From positions 5,662,657 to 5,677,665 of the forward strand of contig CP070771.1 in the NCBI GenBank assembly GCA_020345785.1: a DNA stretch of 15,009 nucleotides, given 5' to 3'. The stretch is from Desulfobacterales bacterium (GTDB taxonomy: Bacteria > Desulfobacterota > Desulfobacteria > Desulfobacterales > JAFDCJ01). A program made the translations under genes and the position numbers. The notes under the pieces were generated by a model. That model did not search any database. It worked only from the letters and a program-made list of their open reading frames with translations, and was not told the origin of the DNA. Positions within the stretch are counted from its first letter, which is position 1. The number at the start of each line of letters is the position of its first letter. This document shows positions 13,660 through 15,009 of the stretch, one piece after another.

Positions 13660-13925
13660 ATCCAACGTCTGCCAGTGAGCGGCGGCCCAAATAAATTTCA
13701 TGTTTGCGCGGCATTTACGTAAAACCGCTATCTTCAACACCGCAGTACTGCGGCGTCCTGTCCTGTCGTAGCTTTAGCGAAGCAGGACCTGTCCTGTCGT
13801 AGCTTTAGCGAAGCAGGACCTGTCCTGTCGTAGCTTTAGCGAAGCAGGAAGCTCCCAAGAGCGAAGACTGGCCGTGCCGCGGCGAAGCCTTGCGAAGACG
13901 GGGCTGCTCCAAGCGGATGTTAGGG
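13660..13925 (-). other. Long attC-like site after the CPBP gene, expanded by repeats
   Basis: The right core on the minus strand is GTTGGAT (13666-13660), exact to GTTRRRY. The left end is CCCTAAC (13925-13919). The arms ATCCGCTTGGAGC and GCTCACTGGCAGAC pair with a few unpaired bases. At 266 bp it is about twice the usual upper length of attC, because it encloses a tandem repeat and other palindromes (13757-13890). It may instead be two decayed sites fused together. Confidence 0.5.
13757..13849. repeat. Three perfect 31-bp tandem repeats
   Basis: The units 13757-13787, 13788-13818 and 13819-13849 are identical. Each carries TCCTG...CAGGA arms around GTAGCTTTAGCGAAG and can fold into a hairpin. 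Related but diverged GC-rich palindromes flank it (about 13868-13900) and recur at about 10095-10131. Confidence 0.9.
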
Positions 13926-13979
13926 CCCCGAAAATTCAAACCTTAATATTTTGTAATATACGACATATCGAAATATAAG

Positions 13980-14657
13980 TTATCCCCAGGAAATATTTAA
14001 TAGTAACCCATTTAAAAGAGAGTGCGCTATGAATGTCACGCCAAGTCGACTCTTCAAATAAATGAAGGATAAGGCCACAAAAATTAGAAATATTGGTATT
14101 AGGCGAGGAATATCTTTGGTAGTCTCAACGTAGCCAATATGCAGAATCGTTTCTAGGGAAGATGTCAACAATAGTGCCCATACAACATTGATTCTGAAGT
14201 TGAAAATTTCCAAGATATATTTTCGGAAAAAGATCTCCTCCAGGAGCGGCCCCCATATAACTAAATTAAATATGAAAATGTATGAGCCGATCCTAGACAA
14301 CTGTGATAATTTTTCACCACGGAAGGTATACGGTTTGTAAGGCCCCTTTAGAGTAATAAGACCTATATATGCAAACACGATAATTAGAGTGATGAACAGG
14401 ACAATAACATCTGATCCTATCAATTTGAAGTCAGAGAAAGAAATGCGACCATAGCGGTAGGCCAGATACACTACTGGAATGCCTTGGGCAATAATTGCCG
14501 GGATGTAATAAACCTGGGCATATGACAATGACGGTGAGAAACTTTGGACAAGCAAACCTATAAAAAATCCGCCGAAGTATAAAAGAAAAAAACTAGCAGA
14601 AAAACAAATCCAAACATCCCTTTGAAAAAAGATTATGCCATTCTGGTTTTGACGCAT
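13980..14657 (-). CDS. CPBP-family intramembrane metalloprotease
   Basis: A multi-span membrane protein of 225 aa from the ATG at 14657; a TTG at 14678 would add seven residues. The three CPBP (Abi/CAAX protease-like) motifs are present in order: EEIFFR with the glutamate pair at 140-141 and arginine at 145, a second motif with histidine 173 (ETILHIG), and HSLLN with His212 and Asn216. Hydrophobic spans fill most of the rest. The family cleaves within or near the membrane; bacterial members include bacteriocin self-immunity proteins. The usual phenylalanine of motif two is replaced (LETILH), but the metal-binding residues remain. Its target cannot be inferred. The ribosome site is weak. It lies alone between two attC-like regions, as expected for a cassette. 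Confidence 0.87.
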   Translation of the reverse strand: MRQNQNGIIFFQRDVWICFSASFFLLYFGGFFIGLLVQSFSPSLSYAQVYYIPAIIAQGIPVVYLAYRYGRISFSDFKLIGSDVIVLFITLIIVFAYIGLITLKGPYKPYTFRGEKLSQLSRIGSYIFIFNLVIWGPLLEEIFFRKYILEIFNFRINVVWALLLTSSLETILHIGYVETTKDIPRLIPIFLIFVALSFIYLKSRLGVTFIAHSLLNGLLLNISWG

Positions 14658-14678
14658 ATCATGCTTTCTTGAAAACAA

Positions 14679-14805
14679 ATGACGTTATTGTTCTGCCAGT
14701 TCCCCTAACTTTTGCGGCGGTTAACCAGCGGGCCTGATGCTCTTCAAGCTTGCATAACCTTTACGAAAAACCGCATCGTTTTTCCCGTCTGGTTCATCCG
14801 CCTGA
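14679..14805. other. Intercassette region with no clear attC
   Basis: This 127-bp gap lies between the edge acetyltransferase and the CPBP gene, where an attC is expected. On the minus strand it holds GTTATGC and GTTAGGG core-like words, an inverted pair GAAAAAC...GTTTTTC, and ACTGGCAGA as in the next site. I could not assemble a convincing full site. It may be a decayed or composite attC. Confidence 0.35.
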
Positions 14806-15009
14806 TTAGCCATCTGCCTTAAATCCGTCGTGGAAAGTGACGGTGCCCTGCGGAGTATGCCCGTCGAAAGACAGAGCGAAGAAGACCTCCTGTGGCACTC
14901 CCTCATGCACGAGTCCCGGCATATTTTTGAACCCGAATTGCCTGTAGTAGTCCGGGTGTCCAACGAGGCAACATCCTTGTGCATTCATATCTTTCAGCCG
15001 TGACAGCCC
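14806..15009 (-). CDS. GNAT-family N-acetyltransferase, C-terminal part (cut by window edge)
   Basis: The frame is open to the right edge, so only the last 67 codons are seen and the start lies beyond 15009. They read GLSRLKDMNAQGCCLVGHPD, then YYRQFGFKNMPGLVHEGVPQ, ending TPQGTVTFHDGFKADG. This is the typical tail of YhbS-like N-acetyltransferases, where GCVLVGDPxYYxRFGF and a final GxVxFHxAF are conserved. The acetyl-CoA loop would be outside the window. Substrate unknown. It is on the same strand and in the same position pattern as the other cassette genes. An overlapping frame at 14721-14984 is a shadow. Confidence 0.8.
   Translation of the reverse strand, partial: GLSRLKDMNAQGCCLVGHPDYYRQFGFKNMPGLVHEGVPQEVFFALSFDGHTPQGTVTFHDGFKADG

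Noticed and set aside
13757..13849. CRISPR array
   Set aside because: The three 31-bp units are directly adjacent with no spacers.
14721..14984. 87-codon frame on the minus strand
   Set aside because: Overlaps the acetyltransferase tail in another frame; the other frame has the family motifs up to its stop.

Overview
The window most resembles a chromosomal segment of a Gram-negative, probably deltaproteobacterial (Desulfobacterota-like) bacterium. This rests on the style of the genes (FecR-domain surface protein, TPR/beta-barrel outer-membrane protein, FG-GAP propeller, stand-alone cyclic-nucleotide-binding domains) and on abundant small palindromic repeats. No rRNA, tRNA, CRISPR array or transposase was seen, so the taxonomic call is inference.

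Left part (1-9195), backbone. A terminator and a 112-bp structured repeat precede a secreted protein with dockerin-like EF-hands and a seven-bladed FG-GAP propeller (393-2249). Next come two divergent paralogues, each a lone cyclic-nucleotide-binding domain (2251-2721 minus, 3273-3743 plus). On the minus strand a likely operon follows: a TPR plus outer-membrane beta-barrel protein resembling Slam / type XI secretion translocators (7820 to 6471), then a large FecR-domain protein ending in a TbpB-like barrel (6293 to 3813). The second gene is a plausible cargo of the first. After this lie a 31-aa membrane peptide overlapping a frameshifted acetyltransferase remnant, and a small lipoprotein gene.

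Right part (about 9196-15009), a probable integron gene-cassette array. All real genes here are on the minus strand, are small and mutually unrelated, and are separated by imperfect inverted repeats with attC features: R'/R'' core-like ends, L'/L'' arms with unpaired extra bases, and stop codons lying in or just before R''. Read 5' to 3' on the minus strand the cassettes carry: an acetyltransferase (cut by the window edge), a CPBP membrane protease, a membrane-anchored coiled-coil protein, a zinc-ribbon protein, an unknown 248-aa protein, hicAB, a second acetyltransferase, an ORF remnant, and a broken PhzF-family gene. At least eight attC-like sites were found. No integrase is in the window; the orientation predicts it beyond the right edge.

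Decay is visible in several places. The hicA toxin has one in-frame TAG while hicB is intact. PhzF lost its middle. The GNAT remnant at 8039-8477 is truncated and frameshifted. Several palindromic repeat families have accumulated between genes, including a perfect 3 x 31-bp tandem inside one attC-like site and a 56-bp sequence present at both 3-58 and 9956-10011.
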